Shown here one piece after another: positions 20,391 through 32,063 of a DNA stretch of 55,858 bases. The notes beneath the pieces were generated by a model. The model was not told the DNA's origin. It did no database searches and saw only the letters and a list, made by a program, of their open reading frames with translations. This stretch comes from Candidatus Muproteobacteria bacterium (lineage in GTDB: Bacteria > Pseudomonadota > Gammaproteobacteria > Acidiferrobacterales > Sulfurifustaceae), in contig DAIDLH010000131.1 of the NCBI GenBank assembly GCA_027449605.1, positions 1 through 55,858 of the forward strand, given 5' to 3'. Made by a program: the position numbers and the translations under genes. Numbering within the stretch: the first letter of the stretch is position 1; each line of letters begins with the position of its first letter.

Positions 20391-20880
20391 TGGGTGGCTG
20401 ACCCACGGCAGGTGACTTTTCTTTGCACGGACAAAGAAAAGTCACCAAAAGAAATCCGCCCCGGATGGCGCGAATTCCCCCTGCGCTTCTCGCCCGAATC
20501 GGCACGCGCCCCAACTCGCCGGGCGCACACAACGCGCCTCGGGCTCGAACACGAGGCGCGTGAATACCCCGATTCGAGCTGTGATGCTCGGGCGCGCCAT
20601 ACGGGTTTAAAAGAACACCCGTGCCAGGGATTGAGGTGGGTGGCTCCATCCCCGTCGGAGCGAGCCGAGCACCGAGCCAGGCCGGGAGAAGTCGCGAGAC
20701 TTTTGATCGAGCCCGAGGCGTGTTTCTCAGCGCCCGGCGAGTTAGGCGAGCGCCCGGCCGCCGCGAGGCGCGCAGGGCACCGCGCGCCGTGTGCGCGGCG
20801 AAGCGACCGGGGCGCATTCTCTTTGGTGACTTTCTCTTGGGCGTACAAGAGAAAGTCACCTGCCGTGGGTCAGCCACCCA
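20391..20880. repeat. 490-bp element with inverted ends between nuoC and nuoD
   Basis: The terminal inverted repeat TGGGTGGCTGACCCACGGCA, then GGTGACTTT, occurs at 20391 and inverted at the right end, 20880. Just inside each end is a hairpin: 20411-20446 (GGTGACTTTTCTTTG with its exact complement) and 20825-20860 (GGTGACTTTCTCTTG with its exact complement). The centre has the ACGGGT...ACCCGT module followed by GGATTGAGGTGGGT. Short ORFs inside are artefacts of the palindromes. Similar elements are common in Xanthomonadaceae-type intergenic DNA, from memory. Confidence 0.85.
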
Positions 20881-20934
20881 CAAGTACACGCCGCCCGCAG
20901 GGCGGCTCGACAACTGCGTCAGGAATTGAACATC

Positions 20935-22188
20935 GTGGCTGAAATTAGAAATTACACGATGAACTTCGGTCCGCAGCATCCTGCCGCGCACGGCGTGCTG
21001 CGCCTGGTGCTCGAGCTGGATGGCGAAGTCATCCAGCGCGCCGACCCGCACATCGGCCTGCTGCACCGCGCCACCGAGAAGCTCGCGGAAAGCAAGCCTT
21101 ACAACCAGTCCATCGGCTACATGGACCGGCTCGATTACATCTCGATGATGTGCAGTGAGCACGGCTACGTGCTGGCGATCGAGAAGTTGCTCGAGATCGA
21201 GCCGCCGCTGCGCGCGCAGTACATCCGCGTGCTGTTCGACGAGATCACGCGCGTGCTCAATCACCTGTTCTGGCTCGGCGCGCACGCGCTCGACATCGGC
21301 GCCATGACCGTGTTCCTTTACTGTTTCCGCGAGCGCGAGGACCTGTTCGACTGCTACGAAGCGGTGTCGGGCGCGCGCATGCACGCCACGTATTACCGCC
21401 CGGGCGGCGTTTACCGCGACCTGCCCGACGCGATGCCGCAATACCAGCCTTCGCCGCTGCGCGACGCGAACGACATCGCGCGGCTGAACGCCAACCGCGA
21501 GGGCTCGCTGCTCGATTTCATCTGGGATTTCACCGAGCGTTTCCCGAAGCACATCGACGAATACGAAACGCTGCTCACCGACAACCGCATCTGGAAACAG
21601 CGCACCGTCGGCATCGCCGTGGTGTCGCCCGAGCGCGCCCGGCAACTCGGCTTCACCGGCCCGATGCTGCGCGGCTCCGGGGTCGAATGGGACTTGCGCA
21701 AGAAGCAGCCGTACGAGGTTTACGACCGCCTCGATTTCGACATTCCGGTCGGCGTCAACGGCGACTGCTACGACCGTTATCTCGTGCGCATGGAGGAAAT
21801 GCGCCAGTCCAACCGCATCATCCGCCAGTGCGTGGAGTGGCTGCGCCGCAATCCGGGGCCGGTGATGATCGAAGATCACAAGATCGCGCCGCCGCATCGC
21901 GAGCAGATGAAGGACGACATGGAATCGCTGATCCATCACTTCAAGCTGTTCACCGAGGGTTACTGCGTTCCGGAAGGCGAAATCTACGCCGCGGTCGAGC
22001 ATCCCAAGGGCGAGTTCGGCGTGTACCTGGTCTCGGACGGCGCGAACAAGCCGTACCGCGTGAAAATCCGCTCCGCCGGTTTCGCGCATCTGTCGGCGAT
22101 GGACGAGTTGACCCGCGGCCACATGATCGCCGACGTGGTGGCGGTGATGGGCACGCTCGACATCGTGTTCGGGGAGATCGACCGATGA
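20935..22188 (+). CDS. nuoD: NADH-quinone oxidoreductase subunit D
   Basis: 417 aa, the 49-kDa subunit that forms the quinone pocket with NuoB; related to hydrogenase large subunits. Signatures: [70 protein letters not shown], and C-terminal [23 protein letters not shown] 20935 gives the family N-terminus [12 protein letters not shown] and has AGGA at 20920-20923; TTG 20926 is possible but less well spaced. It is separated from nuoC by about 714 nt of repeat DNA. The stop overlaps the nuoE ATG (ATGA). Confidence 0.95.
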   Translation: MAEIRNYTMNFGPQHPAAHGVLRLVLELDGEVIQRADPHIGLLHRATEKLAESKPYNQSIGYMDRLDYISMMCSEHGYVLAIEKLLEIEPPLRAQYIRVLFDEITRVLNHLFWLGAHALDIGAMTVFLYCFREREDLFDCYEAVSGARMHATYYRPGGVYRDLPDAMPQYQPSPLRDANDIARLNANREGSLLDFIWDFTERFPKHIDEYETLLTDNRIWKQRTVGIAVVSPERARQLGFTGPMLRGSGVEWDLRKKQPYEVYDRLDFDIPVGVNGDCYDRYLVRMEEMRQSNRIIRQCVEWLRRNPGPVMIEDHKIAPPHREQMKDDMESLIHHFKLFTEGYCVPEGEIYAAVEHPKGEFGVYLVSDGANKPYRVKIRSAGFAHLSAMDELTRGHMIADVVAVMGTLDIVFGEIDR

Positions 22189-22694
22189 GCGCCCAGCCCG
22201 GCCGCGCCTCGAAGATCGGACTGTTGACCACGGCGTCGCGCGCGGCGACCGACCGTGAGATCGCCAAGTACCCGCCGGACCAAAAACAGGCGGCGGTGAT
22301 GGCGGCGCTGCGCATCGCCCAGGAACAGAATGGCGGCTGGCTTTCGGTCGAGCTGATCGAGGCGGTCGCGGAATACCTCGAAATGCCGGCTATCGCCGTG
22401 CACGAAGTGGCGACCTTTTACAGCATGTACGACCTGAAGCCGGTCGGCCGGCACAAGGTCTGCGTGTGCACCAACATCTCGTGCCTGCTGAACGGTTCGA
22501 GCCGTATCATGGAGCACCTGCAGAAGAAGCTCGGCGTCCGGCCCGGCGAGACGACCGCGGGCGGCAAGTTCACGCTCAAGGAAGTGGAATGCCTGGGCGC
22601 CTGCGGCGGCGCGCCGATGATGATGGTCGACAAGACTTATCATGAGAATCTCACGCCGGAGAAGGTGGATGAGATTCTGGATGGGTTGGATTGA
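22185..22694 (+). CDS. nuoE: NADH-quinone oxidoreductase subunit E
   Basis: 169 aa, 24-kDa-type thioredoxin-fold subunit with the 2Fe-2S cluster N1a. Cys ligands lie in [14 protein letters not shown] and [20 protein letters not shown]. The N-terminal helical part contains [20 protein letters not shown] and [22 protein letters not shown] 22185 overlaps the nuoD stop. It ends before a second large repeat that separates it from nuoF. Confidence 0.95.
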   Translation: MSAQPGRASKIGLLTTASRAATDREIAKYPPDQKQAAVMAALRIAQEQNGGWLSVELIEAVAEYLEMPAIAVHEVATFYSMYDLKPVGRHKVCVCTNISCLLNGSSRIMEHLQKKLGVRPGETTAGGKFTLKEVECLGACGGAPMMMVDKTYHENLTPEKVDEILDGLD

Positions 22695-22750
22695 GATGGT
22701 TCTGGAGACTTTGACATTGTACTCACGGGACAGGATGGCTGGCTTTGTGC

Positions 22751-23274
22751 GGCCTGCGGCCGCGTATTATTTGCGGTTCTCGCACTGCAGGCGAGGTACT
22801 TTTCTTTGCTCGCGCAAAGAAAAGTACCCCAAAGAAAGCGCGCCCGGATGGCGCGACAACCTCCTCGCCTCTCGCCTCGCGCTTCGAGAGGTCGCGCGAC
22901 GCGACGTCCCTGTCGCGACGCGCGACTCGCGGGCGTCCTGCCCGCGCCCCTTCGGGCTCCCGGCAGCTCGGCTGCGAGGCTCGGCGCGCCATACGGGGTG
23001 GAAAAGAACACCCGTGCTACGGATTGAGGTGGGTTGCTCAACCCCCCGTAGCGCGCGCCGAGTACCGCAGCTCCACCGGGGGCATTCAAGCGAGCCCCTG
23101 TCTGAGTCGAGCCGCGTTTTAGGCGGCCGACGAGTTGGCGAGCGCCCGGTGGGGCGAGGAACGGAGGGGACCGCTTCGCTTTGTGAAGCGGCGTGCGCTC
23201 CGGGGCGGATTTCTTTTGGTGACTTTTCTTTGTCCGTGCAAAGAAAAGTCACCTGCCGTGGGTCAGCCACCCAC
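22751..23274. repeat. second large palindromic element, between nuoE and nuoF
   Basis: The right end (23218-23274) matches the element at 20391-20880, including the hairpin GGTGACTTTTCTTTG/CAAAGAAAAGTCACC and the CAGCCACCCA end. The left end carries a variant hairpin, GGTACTTTTCTTTG/CAAAGAAAAGTACC at 22795-22828, changed on both sides of the stem. The central module (CGCGCCATACGGG, AAAAGAACACCCGTGC, GGATTGAGGTGGGT) is shared. Several short ORFs here are not genes. Confidence 0.85.
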
Positions 23275-23310
23275 AAGTATGCGTCGCCGGAGGCGACACA
23301 AAGATCATCC

Positions 23311-23346
23311 GGCGGGTTACGGCAAAAAACGCCTAACCCGCCCTAC
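23311..23346. repeat. REP palindrome (GGCGGGTTA type) before nuoF
   Basis: GGCGGGTTACGGC, then a short A-rich loop, then GCCTAACCCGCC plus CTAC. The reverse complement of the same sequence recurs after rplS at 55712-55748. It carries GTAG at its foot like the other REPs. Confidence 0.85.
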
Positions 23347-23417
23347 ATTAATATTGATTCCTGCGGGTCAGCTGCCCGCAAACATAACGCGGTTACAGGC
23401 CGCTCGATAGCGTAGCC

Positions 23418-24700
<1,283 letters not shown>

Positions 24701-24704
<4 letters not shown>

Positions 24705-27127
24705 GCGCCAACCCGAAAGACATCAAAACGCCGCCGGCTTCCGACACGGTCACTATTGAGGTCGACGGCCGCAAACTGTCGGCGCGCAAGGGGCAGATGC
24801 TGATCGAGGTGACCGACGCCTCGGGCATCTACATCCCGCGCTTCTGCTATCACAACAAGCTGTCGGTCGCGGCCAACTGCCGCATGTGCCTGGTGGACGT
24901 GGAGAAGGCGCCGAAGCCGTTGCCCGCGTGCGCCACGCCGGTGGCCGACGGCATGGTGGTGCGCACGCATTCGGACCGCGCCCGCACCGCGCAGAAGAGC
25001 ACCATGGAATTCCTGCTGATCAATCATCCGCTCGACTGCCCGGTCTGCGACCAGGGCGGCGAATGCGAATTGCAGGATCTGGCGCTCGGTTACGGCAAGG
25101 ACGTCTCGCGCTACGCCGAGGCCAAGCGCATCGTGAAGGACAAGGACATCGGTCCGCTGATCGCTACCGACATGACGCGCTGCATCCACTGCACCCGCTG
25201 CGTGCGTTTCGGGCAGGAAGTCGCCGGAGTGATGGAATTCGGCGGCCTGGGCCGCGGCGAGCACACGGAAATCCGTACCTTCCTCGACCGCAGCGTGGAC
25301 TCGGAGCTGTCCGGCAACGTCATCGACCTGTGCCCGGTGGGCGCGCTCACCTCCAAGCCGTTCCGCTACACCGCGCGCCCGTGGGAACTCGAAGATCACG
25401 CCTCGATCAGTCCGCACGACTGCGTCGGCGCGAATATCAACGTGCAGGCGCGCCGCGGACAGGTGATGCGCGTACTGCCGCGCGACAACGAGGCGGTGAA
25501 CGAATGCTGGATCGCCGACCGCGACCGCTTCAGCTACGAGGCCTTGAATGGCGAGGACCGTCTGCGCGTGCCGATGATCCGCCGCGGCACGAAGTGGGAG
25601 GAGACCGACTGGACCACGGCGCTCGAATACACGGTCAGCGGGCTCAAGAAAGTGCTGCTGTCGCACGGGCCCGAGTCCGTCGGTGCGCTGGCTTCGCCGA
25701 TCTCGACGCTGGAAGAATTTTATCTGCTGCAGAAGCTGATGCGCGCGCTCGGCAGCGGCAACGTGGATCATCGCCTGCGCCAGACGGATTTCAGCGATGA
25801 CGCCGCCGCGCCGCTGTTCCCGTCGCTCGGACGCCCGCTCGTGGAGCTCGAGCATCTTGACGGCGCGCTGCTGATTGGCGCGAATCCGCGCAAGGACCAG
25901 CCGCTCGTGAATCTGCGGCTGCGCAAGAGCGTGCAGAAAGGCGCGCGCGTTTTCGCCGTCAATCCGGTCGACTACGACTTCAGTTTCAAGCTGGCCGGCG
26001 AGCTGATCGCCGGGCCGGCGCAAATGGTACGCGCGCTGGCGGGCGTGGCGCGCGCGTTGAGCGCGCTCAGGAAAGTCGAATTCCCCGCTGCCTTCGCCGG
26101 ATATTTCCGCGACGTCAAGCCGGGCGCGATGGAGCAGGCCATGGCCGAGGGATTGTCGCGAACCACGAACGCTTCGGTGCTGCTCGGCAGCTTCGCGCTG
26201 AGTCATCCGCAGGCCGCCAGCCTGCGCACGCTGGCGCAATTCATCGCCGATGCCTGCGGCGCCCGGCTCGGCCAGCTGGCCGACGCCAACGGCGCCGGCG
26301 CCTGGCTCGCGGGCGGCGTGCCGCATCGCGGCGTCGCCGGCAAACCCGCCATTGCCGGACGCACGGCGCGCGACATGCTGCACAACCCGCTGAAGGCCTA
26401 TCTGCTGCTCGGTCTCGAACCGGAGCTGGATTGTCTCGACGGCGCCGCCGCTTCGACCGCCATGCGCGCCGCGGAATTCGTGGTCATGCTGACGACGTTC
26501 AAGCCTTCGCCGTATCGCACGCGCGCGGTGGAATACGCCGACGTGTGGCTGCCGCTCGCGCCCTTCACCGAAACCGACGGCACGTTCGTCAACGCCGAGG
26601 GCCGACGCCAGGAATTTGCCGCCGCGGTCGCGCCGCTCGCGGATTCGCGTCCGGGATGGAAAATGCTGCGCATGCTGGGCGGTCTCCTGGGCCTGCCCGG
26701 TTTCGAGCAGGGCGGCGTGGACGACGTGCGCCGCGAGATCGATCTGCCGGATGTCGGCCCGGCCGCGACACCGTTTCCGTACGTCATCCACGACCCCAAA
26801 AACGACGTGACACCGGCCGCGGGCCAGCTCATGCGCCTCGCCGAAACGCCGATCTACGCGGTCGATCCGATCGTGCGCCGTGCCGCGGCCTTGCAGAAAA
26901 CGGCCGACAATCCGCCGCCCGCGGCGCGCATGAACGCCGCGCAGGCGGAAAAACTCGGCTTCGAACCGGGCAACAACGTGCAACTGGTCACGCCGCAGGG
27001 CGTGGTGCGTCTCGAACTGGTGGTGGACGCGCGCGTGCCCGAGGGCTGCGTGCTGGTGCCGGCCGGGTATCCGGAAACGGTGATGCTCGGCGCGCATGGT
27101 CCGGTGACGGTGAGGGCGGCCTCATGA
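24701..27127 (+). CDS. nuoG: NADH-quinone oxidoreductase subunit G
   Basis: 808 aa, 75-kDa subunit. The N-terminal 2Fe-2S (N1b) ligands lie in [21 protein letters not shown]5 has [18 protein letters not shown] with its His ligand upstream; N4 has [18 protein letters not shown] and [17 protein letters not shown]. The molybdopterin-like C-domain has no cofactor role. Where E. coli NuoG has the extra N7 ligands, this protein reads [20 protein letters not shown], so N7 is probably absent. ATG 24701 overlaps the nuoF stop; the end overlaps nuoH. Confidence 0.95.
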
Positions 27128-28203
27128 CGAAGTATTTCATGAACGTCTGGAGCGCGTTCCCCGACTGGTCGCAGGTGCTGCTGCTCAATCTGGGCATGAT
27201 CATCCTGATCCTCGTGCCGCTGATGCTGTCGGTCGCCTATCTCACCTATGCCGAGCGCAAGATCATCGGCTACATGCAGGTGCGCATCGGCCCGAACCGC
27301 GTCGGCCCCAAGGGCTGGTTGCAGCCGATCGCCGACGCCGTGAAGCTGCTGCTCAAGGAAATCATCGTTCCGACCAAGGCGAGCCGCTTCCTGTTCGTGT
27401 TCGCGCCGATTCTCGCGTTCGTCCCGGCGCTCGCGGCCTGGGCGGTGATCCCGTTCACCGACACGCTGTGGCTGTCCAATATCGACGCCGGGCTGCTGTT
27501 CGTGCTGGCGCTCACGTCCATGGGCGTGTACGGCGTGATCATCGCCGGCTGGGCGTCGAATTCGAAGTACGCGTTTCTCGGCAGCCTGCGCTCCGCGGCG
27601 CAGATCGTCGCCTACGAAATCGCCATGGGCTTCGCGCTGGTGGGCGTGCTGATGGCGGCGGGCAGCCTCAACCTGCGCGAGATCGTACTGGCCCAGTCCG
27701 GCGGCGTGCACCAATGGTATATCTGGCCACTATTCCCGTTGTTCCTGGTGTATCTCATTTCCGGCGTGGCCGAAACCAACCGCGCGCCGTTCGACGTGGC
27801 CGAGGGCGAATCCGAGATCGTCGCCGGCTTCCACGTGGAATATTCGGGCATGACCTTCGCCATCTTCTTCCTCGCCGAATACGCCAACATGATCCTGATT
27901 TCCGCGCTGTGCGCGATCATGTTCCTCGGCGGCTGGCTGTCGCCGCTCGACGGCATTCTGCCCGCCAAGCTGCTGGCGTGGCCGGTGCTCGGCACGCTGC
28001 TCGGCAACGGCATGCACTGGCTGCTGCTCAAGATCAGCTTCATTCTTTTCTGTTTCCTGTGGTTCCGCGCCACGTTTCCGCGGTATCGTTACGATCAGAT
28101 CATGCGCCTCGGGTGGAAGGTGTTTATCCCGGTGACGCTGGTGTGGATCGGCGTGATGGGCGCGGTCATGTTCCTCACGCCCTGGGGATTCATCTTCCAC
28201 TGA
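27124..28203 (+). CDS. nuoH: NADH-quinone oxidoreductase subunit H
   Basis: 359 aa membrane subunit at the junction of the arms, forming part of the quinone tunnel, with about eight helices. Signatures: [60 protein letters not shown] and a late [23 protein letters not shown] 27124 overlaps the nuoG stop (ATGA). nuoI starts 16 nt after its stop. Confidence 0.96.
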   Translation: MTKYFMNVWSAFPDWSQVLLLNLGMIILILVPLMLSVAYLTYAERKIIGYMQVRIGPNRVGPKGWLQPIADAVKLLLKEIIVPTKASRFLFVFAPILAFVPALAAWAVIPFTDTLWLSNIDAGLLFVLALTSMGVYGVIIAGWASNSKYAFLGSLRSAAQIVAYEIAMGFALVGVLMAAGSLNLREIVLAQSGGVHQWYIWPLFPLFLVYLISGVAETNRAPFDVAEGESEIVAGFHVEYSGMTFAIFFLAEYANMILISALCAIMFLGGWLSPLDGILPAKLLAWPVLGTLLGNGMHWLLLKISFILFCFLWFRATFPRYRYDQIMRLGWKVFIPVTLVWIGVMGAVMFLTPWGFIFH

Positions 28204-28219
28204 GTGGAAGGAGACGGCC

Positions 28220-28711
28220 ATGGTGAAAGCACTCAAGCGGTATCTGAACACGTTCCTGCTCTACGAGCTGGTGAAGGGCCTGATGGTCACCGGCCGGCAC
28301 CTGTTCGCGCGCAAGATCACGATCCAGTACCCGGAGGAGCGCACACCGATGAGCCCGCGCTTCCGCGGCCTGCACGCGCTGCGCCGCTATCCGAACGGCG
28401 AGGAACGCTGCATCGCCTGCAAGCTGTGCGAGGCGGTGTGCCCGGCGGGCGCGATCACCATCGAATCGGCGCAGCGCGCCGACGGCACGCGCCGCACCAC
28501 GCGCTACGACATCGACCTGTTCAAGTGCATCTACTGCGGATTCTGCGAAGAGTCGTGCCCGGTGGATTCCATCGTCGAGACGCGGATCTTCGAGTTTCAT
28601 TTCGAGAACCGCGGCGAACACATTATTACCAAGGAACAGCTGCTCGCGGTCGGCGACAAGTATGAAAAACAGCTGGCCGCGGACCGCGCTGCGGACGCGA
28701 AGTATAGATAA
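28220..28711 (+). CDS. nuoI: NADH-quinone oxidoreductase subunit I
   Basis: 163 aa ferredoxin-like subunit carrying the two 4Fe-4S clusters N6a and N6b. The motifs are [20 protein letters not shown] and [20 protein letters not shown]. The N-terminal helix ([20 protein letters not shown]) lies along the membrane. ATG 28220 has GGAAGGAG at 28206-28213. A repeat follows before nuoJ. Confidence 0.96.
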   Translation: MVKALKRYLNTFLLYELVKGLMVTGRHLFARKITIQYPEERTPMSPRFRGLHALRRYPNGEERCIACKLCEAVCPAGAITIESAQRADGTRRTTRYDIDLFKCIYCGFCEESCPVDSIVETRIFEFHFENRGEHIITKEQLLAVGDKYEKQLAADRAADAKYR

Positions 28712-28720
28712 TATTTTTTG

Positions 28721-28818
28721 CCGCAAAGGCGCAAAGAACGCAAAGAAAAACAATGAGAACAAAAGATCTTATTTTTTATTTCCGTCTTCCTTTGCGCTCT
28801 TTGCGTCTTTGCGGCGAG
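28721..28818. repeat. GCAAAG-word inverted repeat between nuoI and nuoJ
   Basis: Left arm CCGCAAAGGCGCAAAGAACG, then CAAAG; right arm CCTTTGCGCTCTTTGCGTCT, then TTGCGGCGAG. The right arm ends in GCGGCGAG, whose GAG lies 7 nt before the nuoJ ATG. Confidence 0.9.
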
Positions 28819-28825
28819 TGATCAT

Positions 28826-29431
28826 ATGGAATTTAAACAATTAATTTTTTATTTCTTCGGGACGGTGCTGGTGTTCGCCGCGACGATGGTGATCACCGTG
28901 CGCAACCCGGTGAAGGCGGCGCTGTTCCTGGTGCTGGCGTTCGTCAGCGCCGCCGGGCTGTGGCTGATGCTGCAGGCGGAGTTCCTCGCCATCGCGCTGG
29001 TGCTGGTGTACGTCGGCGCGGTGATGGTGCTGTTCCTGTTCGTGGTCATGATGCTCGACATCAATCTGGTGCGGTTGCGCGAGGGTTTCGGCGAATACCT
29101 GCCGATCGGCGGACTGGTGGCGGTGCTGCTGGTGGCGGAGATGGCGATCATCCTGAGCTCGGATCGCTTCGGCCCGGCGCAGATGCCGGACCCCGGCGCG
29201 CTGCCCGCGGGCCACAGCAACACGCGCGAGCTCGGGCGGCAGCTGTACACGGTCTACGCTTATCCGTTCGAGATCGCCGCGGCGATCCTGCTCACGGCGA
29301 TCGTGGCGGCGATCGCGTTGACGCTGCGCCGCCGCAAGGACACCAAGTACCAGAATCCGGCGCAGCAGATCAACATCGAGCCGCGCGAGCGCGTGCGCGT
29401 GGTCAAGATGCGCTCGGAAAGAAAGAACTAA
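28826..29431 (+). CDS. nuoJ: NADH-quinone oxidoreductase subunit J
   Basis: 201 aa membrane subunit with five helices. Signatures: NPVKAALFLVLAFVSAAGLW, ALVLVYVGAVMVLFLFVVMM (helix 3 with the pi-bulge region), then a hydrophilic loop and a last helix EIAAAILLTAIVAAIALTL. ATG 28826 is the first residue of MEFKQLIFYFFGTVLVFAAT; the only Shine-Dalgarno-like bases (GGCGAG) are the end of the upstream repeat. Confidence 0.95.
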   Translation: MEFKQLIFYFFGTVLVFAATMVITVRNPVKAALFLVLAFVSAAGLWLMLQAEFLAIALVLVYVGAVMVLFLFVVMMLDINLVRLREGFGEYLPIGGLVAVLLVAEMAIILSSDRFGPAQMPDPGALPAGHSNTRELGRQLYTVYAYPFEIAAAILLTAIVAAIALTLRRRKDTKYQNPAQQINIEPRERVRVVKMRSERKN

Positions 29432-29443
29432 ATATGAATTCTT

Positions 29444-29530
29444 GCCGCAGAGACGCAAAGATCGCAAAGTTTTTTTGTATTAAAACCTTTGTCTATCGCT
29501 TTTCTTTGCGTCCTTTGCGCCTTTGCGGCA
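29444..29530. repeat. GCAAAG-word inverted repeat between nuoJ and nuoK
   Basis: Left arm CCGCAGAGACGCAAAGATCG, then CAAAG; right arm CTTTGCGTCCTTTGCGCCTT, then TGCGGC. The copy is somewhat diverged. nuoK has its own ribosome-binding site after it. Confidence 0.88.
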
Positions 29531-29554
29531 GATAATCATAAAAAGGGGAGGAAA

Positions 29555-29860
29555 ATGATACCGCTGTCACACTATCTGATTCTCGGGGCGATCCTGTTTT
29601 CCCTGAGCGTCGTCGGCATATTCCTCAACCGCAAGAACCTCGTGATCCTGCTGATGGCGATCGAGTTGATGCTGCTCGCGGTGAATCTCAACTTCATCGC
29701 GTTCTCGCATTTCCTCGGCGACACCGCGGGACAGGTGTTCGTGTTCTTCATCCTCACGGTGGCGGCGGCCGAGTCGGCCATCGGCCTGGCGATCCTGGTG
29801 GTGGTGTTCCGCAACCGTCAGACGATCAACGTCGACGATCTCAGCAGCTTGAAGGGCTAG
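29555..29860 (+). CDS. nuoK: NADH-quinone oxidoreductase subunit K
   Basis: 101 aa, three-helix antiporter-like subunit related to MrpC. Conserved membrane glutamates lie in [20 protein letters not shown] and [23 protein letters not shown] 29555 follows AAGGGGAGGAAA and starts [20 protein letters not shown], the family N-terminus; the in-frame ATG at 29489 lies in the repeat and is rejected. nuoL starts 3 nt after its stop. Confidence 0.95.
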   Translation: MIPLSHYLILGAILFSLSVVGIFLNRKNLVILLMAIELMLLAVNLNFIAFSHFLGDTAGQVFVFFILTVAAAESAIGLAILVVVFRNRQTINVDDLSSLKG

Positions 29861-29863
29861 GCC

Positions 29864-31834
29864 ATGACCGGTTCCGACATCGACTTCAGGCTGATCTACC
29901 TCGCGATTCCGCTGTCGTGCCTGGCCGGCGCGATTCTGGCCGGCCTGCTCGGCTGGAAGATCGGCCGCGTCGGCGCGCACAGCGTGACCATCCTCGGCGT
30001 CGCGATCGCGTTCGCGCTCTCGGCGTTCGTGGTGCTGCCCGACGTGCTCGCCGGCAACGTATTCAACGGCCCGGTCTACACCTGGGGCGTTTCCGGCGGC
30101 ATCCCGCTCGAGGTCGGGTTCCAGATCGATCCGTTGTCGGCGCTGATGATGACGGTGGTCACGTTCGTGTCGCTGATGGTGCACGTCTATACCATCGGCT
30201 ACATGCACGACGACCCCGGCTACCAGCGCTTCTTCAGCTACATCGCGCTGTTCACCTTCTCGATGCTGATGCTGGTGATGTCGAACAATTTTCTGCAGCT
30301 GTTCTTCGGCTGGGAGGCGGTCGGGCTCATGTCCTACCTGCTCATCGGCTTCTGGTTCACGCGCCCCACGGCCACCTTCGCCCAGCTCAAGGCGTTCCTG
30401 GTCAACCGCGTCGGCGACTTCGGCTTCCTGCTCGGCATCGCCGCGATCTACATGACCTTCGGTACGCTCGACTACGGCGCGGTATTCGCCATCGCCCCGC
30501 AGGCGGCGGCCAAGACCATCCAGGTGTTCCCGGGCGCGGACTGGAACCTGCTGACGCTCATCTGCATCCTGCTGTTCGTCGGCGCCATGGGCAAGTCGGC
30601 GCAGGTGCCGCTGCACGTGTGGCTGCCCGACTCGATGGAAGGCCCGACGCCGATCTCGGCGCTGATCCACGCGGCGACGATGGTCACCGCCGGCATCTTC
30701 ATGGTGGCGCGCATGTCGCCGTTGTACGAACTGTCCGAGACCGCGCTGTCGGTGGTGCTGGTGATCGGCGCGCTCACCGCGTTCCTCATGGCGCTCGTGG
30801 GCATCGTGCAGAACGACATCAAGCGCGTGGTCGCGTACTCGACGCTGTCGCAGCTCGGCTACATGACGGTGGCGCTCGGCGCCTCGGCCTACAGCGTCGG
30901 CATTTTCCATCTGATGACGCACGCGTTCTTCAAGGCGCTGATGTTCCTGGCCGCCGGTTCCGTGATCATCGCGCTGCACCACGAGCAGGACATGCAGAAG
31001 ATGGGCGGCCTGCGCCGGCGCATGCCGGTCACCTTCCTCACCGCCTGGGTCGGTTCGCTCGCGCTCGCCGGGATTCCGCCGTTCGCCGGTTTCTTCTCCA
31101 AGGACATGATCATCGAGGCGGTGCGCGAGTCGCATCTGCCGGGCAGCGGCCTGGCCTATGTGGCAGTGCTCTCTACGGTGTTCGTCACTGCGTTCTATAC
31201 CTTCCGCCTGCTGTTCCTGACGTTCTACGGCAAGCCGCGCATGGACGAGCACACCTACAAGCACGTGAAGGAATCGCCGTGGGTGGTGACCGTGCCGCTG
31301 GTGCTGCTGGCGGTGCCCTCGTTCGCCGCCGGCTTCATGACCATCGATCCATTGATTTTCGGCGGTTACTTCGCCGATTCCATCAAAGTCCTGCCGGCGC
31401 ACGATGTCATCCGGGAGATAGGCGAGCATTACCAGGGCGTCGCTCCCTTCATCGCCCACGGGTTGCAATCCGCGCCGTTCCTGCTCGCGGTCGCGGGTTT
31501 CGGTCTGGCCTGGTTCATGTACATCCGTTATCCGTTCCTGCCGGGCCAGATTCGCGAAAAGGCCGGCGCGATCTACACGCTGTTGCTGCGCAAGTATTTC
31601 GTGGACGAGTTCAACCAGTTCGTGTTCGCCGGCGGCGCGCGCGCCCTCGGCGGGCTGTTGTGGAAAATCGGCGACGTGAAGCTGATCGACGGGCTCGCGG
31701 TCAACGGCACCGCGCGCGTGATCGGCTGGATGTCCGCGATCGTCCGCCGCGTCCAGTCCGGCTACGTGTACCACTACGCGTTCGCCATGATCCTGGGCCT
31801 GTTTTTGCTAATTACTTTTTTTCTGCATCGTTAA
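29864..31834 (+). CDS. nuoL: NADH-quinone oxidoreductase subunit L
   Basis: 656 aa, the largest antiporter-like proton-pumping subunit with the C-terminal lateral helix. Signatures: LSALMMTVVTFVSLMVHVYT, FFGWEAVGLMSYLLIGFW, AMGKSAQVPLHVWLPDSMEG, PTPISALIHAATMVTAGIFM, and DIKRVVAYSTLSQLGYMTVA. ATG 29864 lies 3 nt after nuoK. The last residues LLITFFLHR end just before 230 nt of repeat DNA. Confidence 0.96.
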   Translation: MTGSDIDFRLIYLAIPLSCLAGAILAGLLGWKIGRVGAHSVTILGVAIAFALSAFVVLPDVLAGNVFNGPVYTWGVSGGIPLEVGFQIDPLSALMMTVVTFVSLMVHVYTIGYMHDDPGYQRFFSYIALFTFSMLMLVMSNNFLQLFFGWEAVGLMSYLLIGFWFTRPTATFAQLKAFLVNRVGDFGFLLGIAAIYMTFGTLDYGAVFAIAPQAAAKTIQVFPGADWNLLTLICILLFVGAMGKSAQVPLHVWLPDSMEGPTPISALIHAATMVTAGIFMVARMSPLYELSETALSVVLVIGALTAFLMALVGIVQNDIKRVVAYSTLSQLGYMTVALGASAYSVGIFHLMTHAFFKALMFLAAGSVIIALHHEQDMQKMGGLRRRMPVTFLTAWVGSLALAGIPPFAGFFSKDMIIEAVRESHLPGSGLAYVAVLSTVFVTAFYTFRLLFLTFYGKPRMDEHTYKHVKESPWVVTVPLVLLAVPSFAAGFMTIDPLIFGGYFADSIKVLPAHDVIREIGEHYQGVAPFIAHGLQSAPFLLAVAGFGLAWFMYIRYPFLPGQIREKAGAIYTLLLRKYFVDEFNQFVFAGGARALGGLLWKIGDVKLIDGLAVNGTARVIGWMSAIVRRVQSGYVYHYAFAMILGLFLLITFFLHR

Positions 31835-31903
31835 TGCCATTCCATCTATCCATGATCAAGGCGACGATGAATTACACGTGTGTACCGCTGAGCGAAGTCG
31901 CAT

Positions 31904-32052
31904 GTAGGGTGGGCAATGCCCACCATCGGACAGTTGGCGAAGCCGTGTTGGTGGGCGATGCTTCCAGCCCGGGGTGCAACAAAATCCGTTGCACCCGTTC
32001 GGCGGCACGAACACACGTTAAGTGTGTTCGTGAAAACTCCGCCTCACCCTAC
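31904..32052. repeat. composite REP and hairpin cassette between nuoL and nuoM
   Basis: A GTAGGGTGGGC REP arm (31904) and its partner, GGTGGGCGATGC, are followed by two perfect hairpins: GGGTGCAAC/GTTGCACCC (about 31981-32005) and CGAACACAC/GTGTGTTCG (about 32010-32032). The cassette ends in a CTCACC plus CTAC tail at 32052. The inner two hairpins recur near 38640-38705 with paired base changes. nuoM starts 12 nt after it without a Shine-Dalgarno. Confidence 0.85.
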
Positions 32053-32063
32053 ATATACTAGCC

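Noticed and set aside
20217-20942. 242-codon plus-strand frame between nuoC and nuoD
   Set aside because: It reads through the vestigial nuoD start and the palindromic element; the protein is repeat translation.
19615-22188. nuoCD gene fusion broken by a repeat
   Set aside because: Both subunits have normal separate lengths, and the duplicate nuoD start follows the nuoC stop, so they were separate before the insertion.
22642-23415. 257-codon frame between nuoE and nuoF
   Set aside because: Made of the large palindromic element; the same peptide strings occur in every copy.
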